From an uncultured Paenibacillaceae bacterium (GTDB lineage: Bacteria; Bacillota; Bacilli; Paenibacillales; CALAME01), in assembly GCA_937983035.1 (NCBI GenBank), contig CALKAN010000354.1:1-5454 (forward strand): a stretch of DNA of 5,454 bases, in the 5' to 3' direction. A program made the position numbers and the translations under genes. Shown here in pieces: positions 4,439-5,454 of this stretch. Below the pieces are notes generated by a model. That model did no database searches, was not told where the DNA came from, and saw nothing but the letters and a program-made list of their open reading frames with translations. How positions within the stretch are numbered: the first letter of the stretch is position 1; each line of letters opens with the position of its first letter.

Positions 4439-5454
4439 TTAATCCCGGTAATATTCGTTGAGAAGTTCAATAATGCCAAGCGGATTGCGGCGCAAATCTT
4501 TCGCGCTGAAAAACACGTCTCCCTTAATTTGCGGGTATTGCTTGTTATACTCCAACTGATCGATAATTTCTTGGGCGGTATGCCAACCGCTCTCCCGGGT
4601 GCCGATTTTGTACGGAGCATGGCCGATATACAAGTCAACGTCTGTGCCCGTGACTTCTTGAACCCACCAATCGACGAGCTTTTCATAACGAGCCGCATCC
4701 AAAGACATGCTCCAGTATATTTGCGGCATGATGTAATCAACCCAACCTTGCTTAATCCAAGTGCGCACATCAGCGAACATATCATCGTACGTGTTGGCAT
4801 AGGCGCGCGTGTCTGAACCGGTCGGATCGACATCTTTGTTTCTCCATACTCCGAACGGGCTGATGCCAAATTGTGCTTCAGGTTTCACTTTTTTAATTGC
4901 AGCCCCCAGCCGTTGAACAAAATCATTGATGTTGCTGCGTCTCCAGTCGCCGCGATCCAAGCCGTTTGGATTGTAAGCAGCATAGGATGCATCATCCGGG
5001 AAATCAGCGTGGGGCGGATAGAAATAATCGTCCAGATGCACGCCGTCAATATCGTATCGCTCAACGACTTCCATGATGGCATCAATGATATGTTGGCGCG
5101 CTGCTGGAATGCCCGGGTCGATGAACAGTTTGTTTTCCGCTTCGATAATCCACTCTGGATGAGCATGAACGACATGGTTTGGCGCCAAGTCTTCGCGCTT
5201 GCTGCTCGTATTGGCACGAAAAGGATTGAACCAAGCATGGATGTCCATGTCACGTTCACGCGCTGCTTCAATCATGAAGGCCAGAGGATCGTAGCCCGGG
5301 TCCTTCCCTTGGGTGCCGGTCAAATATTTGGACCATGGCACAAGATCAGAAGGGTACAACGCATCGCCGGCAGGCCTGACTTGCACAAATACGGTGTTAA
5401 TGCCCATGTCCTGCAGTTCATCAAGGATTTGTTCAAATTCTTGTTTCTGTTCAG
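4439..5454 (-). CDS. GHL10/DUF187 family glycosidase, YngK/DigH-like (N-terminus outside the window)
   Basis: A glycosyl-hydrolase-like TIM-barrel protein of the DUF187 (GHL10) family, which includes B. subtilis YngK and E. coli DigH (YddW). DigH is an outer-membrane lipoprotein that cuts peptide-stripped peptidoglycan glycans, so a cell-wall role outside the membrane is likely. The frame stays open to the window edge, and 337 residues are visible. The first in-frame ATG (5407) is not the start, because family-like sequence (QKQEFEQILDELQDMGINTV) precedes it. Visible motifs are FVQVRPAGDALYPS (first strand), HAWFNPFR, IDPGIP, DGVHLDDYFYPP at about 136-147 (strand-end acidic pair, probable active site), GISPFGVWRN and DYIMPQIYW. 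The barrel appears complete to its C-terminus and ends at TAA 4441-4439. The missing part should hold the export signal, probably a lipoprotein one as in YngK. It has a strong terminator downstream. The substrate is inferred. Confidence 0.88.
   Translation of the reverse strand, partial: EQKQEFEQILDELQDMGINTVFVQVRPAGDALYPSDLVPWSKYLTGTQGKDPGYDPLAFMIEAARERDMDIHAWFNPFRANTSSKREDLAPNHVVHAHPEWIIEAENKLFIDPGIPAARQHIIDAIMEVVERYDIDGVHLDDYFYPPHADFPDDASYAAYNPNGLDRGDWRRSNINDFVQRLGAAIKKVKPEAQFGISPFGVWRNKDVDPTGSDTRAYANTYDDMFADVRTWIKQGWVDYIMPQIYWSMSLDAARYEKLVDWWVQEVTGTDVDLYIGHAPYKIGTRESGWHTAQEIIDQLEYNKQYPQIKGDVFFSAKDLRRNPLGIIELLNEYYRD

Noticed and set aside
4396..4869. 157-codon minus-strand frame inside the glycosidase gene
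   Set aside because: It overlaps a clearly recognised GHL10 coding frame on the same strand, and its composition (many Arg, Ser, Thr) is that of an out-of-frame reading.
4885..5271. 128-codon minus-strand frame inside the glycosidase gene
   Set aside because: It is an out-of-frame shadow of the GHL10 gene with no start site or recognisable motif.

Overview
The window looks like chromosomal DNA of a Bacillaceae-type Bacillota. The clues are moderate GC, strong AAGGAG-type ribosome binding sites, a TPP riboswitch with a transcription terminator ahead of tenA, and a YngK-like glycosidase. The genus cannot be fixed from sequence alone. No CRISPR array, tRNA, rRNA or insertion sequence was seen.

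Layout. (1) Positions 40-1233, minus strand: a long-form coenzyme F420-0:L-glutamate ligase-like protein. It is divergent from a LysR-type regulator at 1371-2249, plus strand. Their shared gap holds an interrupted palindrome in which two opposing promoter-like sequences overlap. (2) The regulator converges on tenA (2395-3081, minus, thiaminase II), and a bidirectional terminator at 2370-2396 separates them. The tenA leader carries a complete TPP riboswitch (about 3254-3347) followed by an intrinsic terminator (3179-3210), so thiamine salvage should be switched off when TPP is plentiful. (3) Positions 3398-4144, minus strand, are gene wreckage. The first 55 or so codons of a NorB-like MFS drug exporter are joined out of frame to the C-terminal half of an M20D amidohydrolase, which carries a second frameshift. 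This looks like the scar of a deletion that removed the 3' part of one gene and the 5' part of the next. (4) Positions 4190-4438 hold a doubtful 39-codon ORF and the terminator of the last gene. (5) Positions 4439-5454, minus strand: a GHL10/DUF187 (YngK/DigH-like) cell-wall glycosidase whose N-terminus lies outside the window.

The genes do not form one pathway. Two local regulatory stories can be read directly: a LysR regulator facing its probable target, and TPP-controlled tenA. I do not see strong evidence for a new multi-gene system. The least explained items are the F420-ligase homologue, whose real substrate is uncertain, and the deletion-fusion scar.
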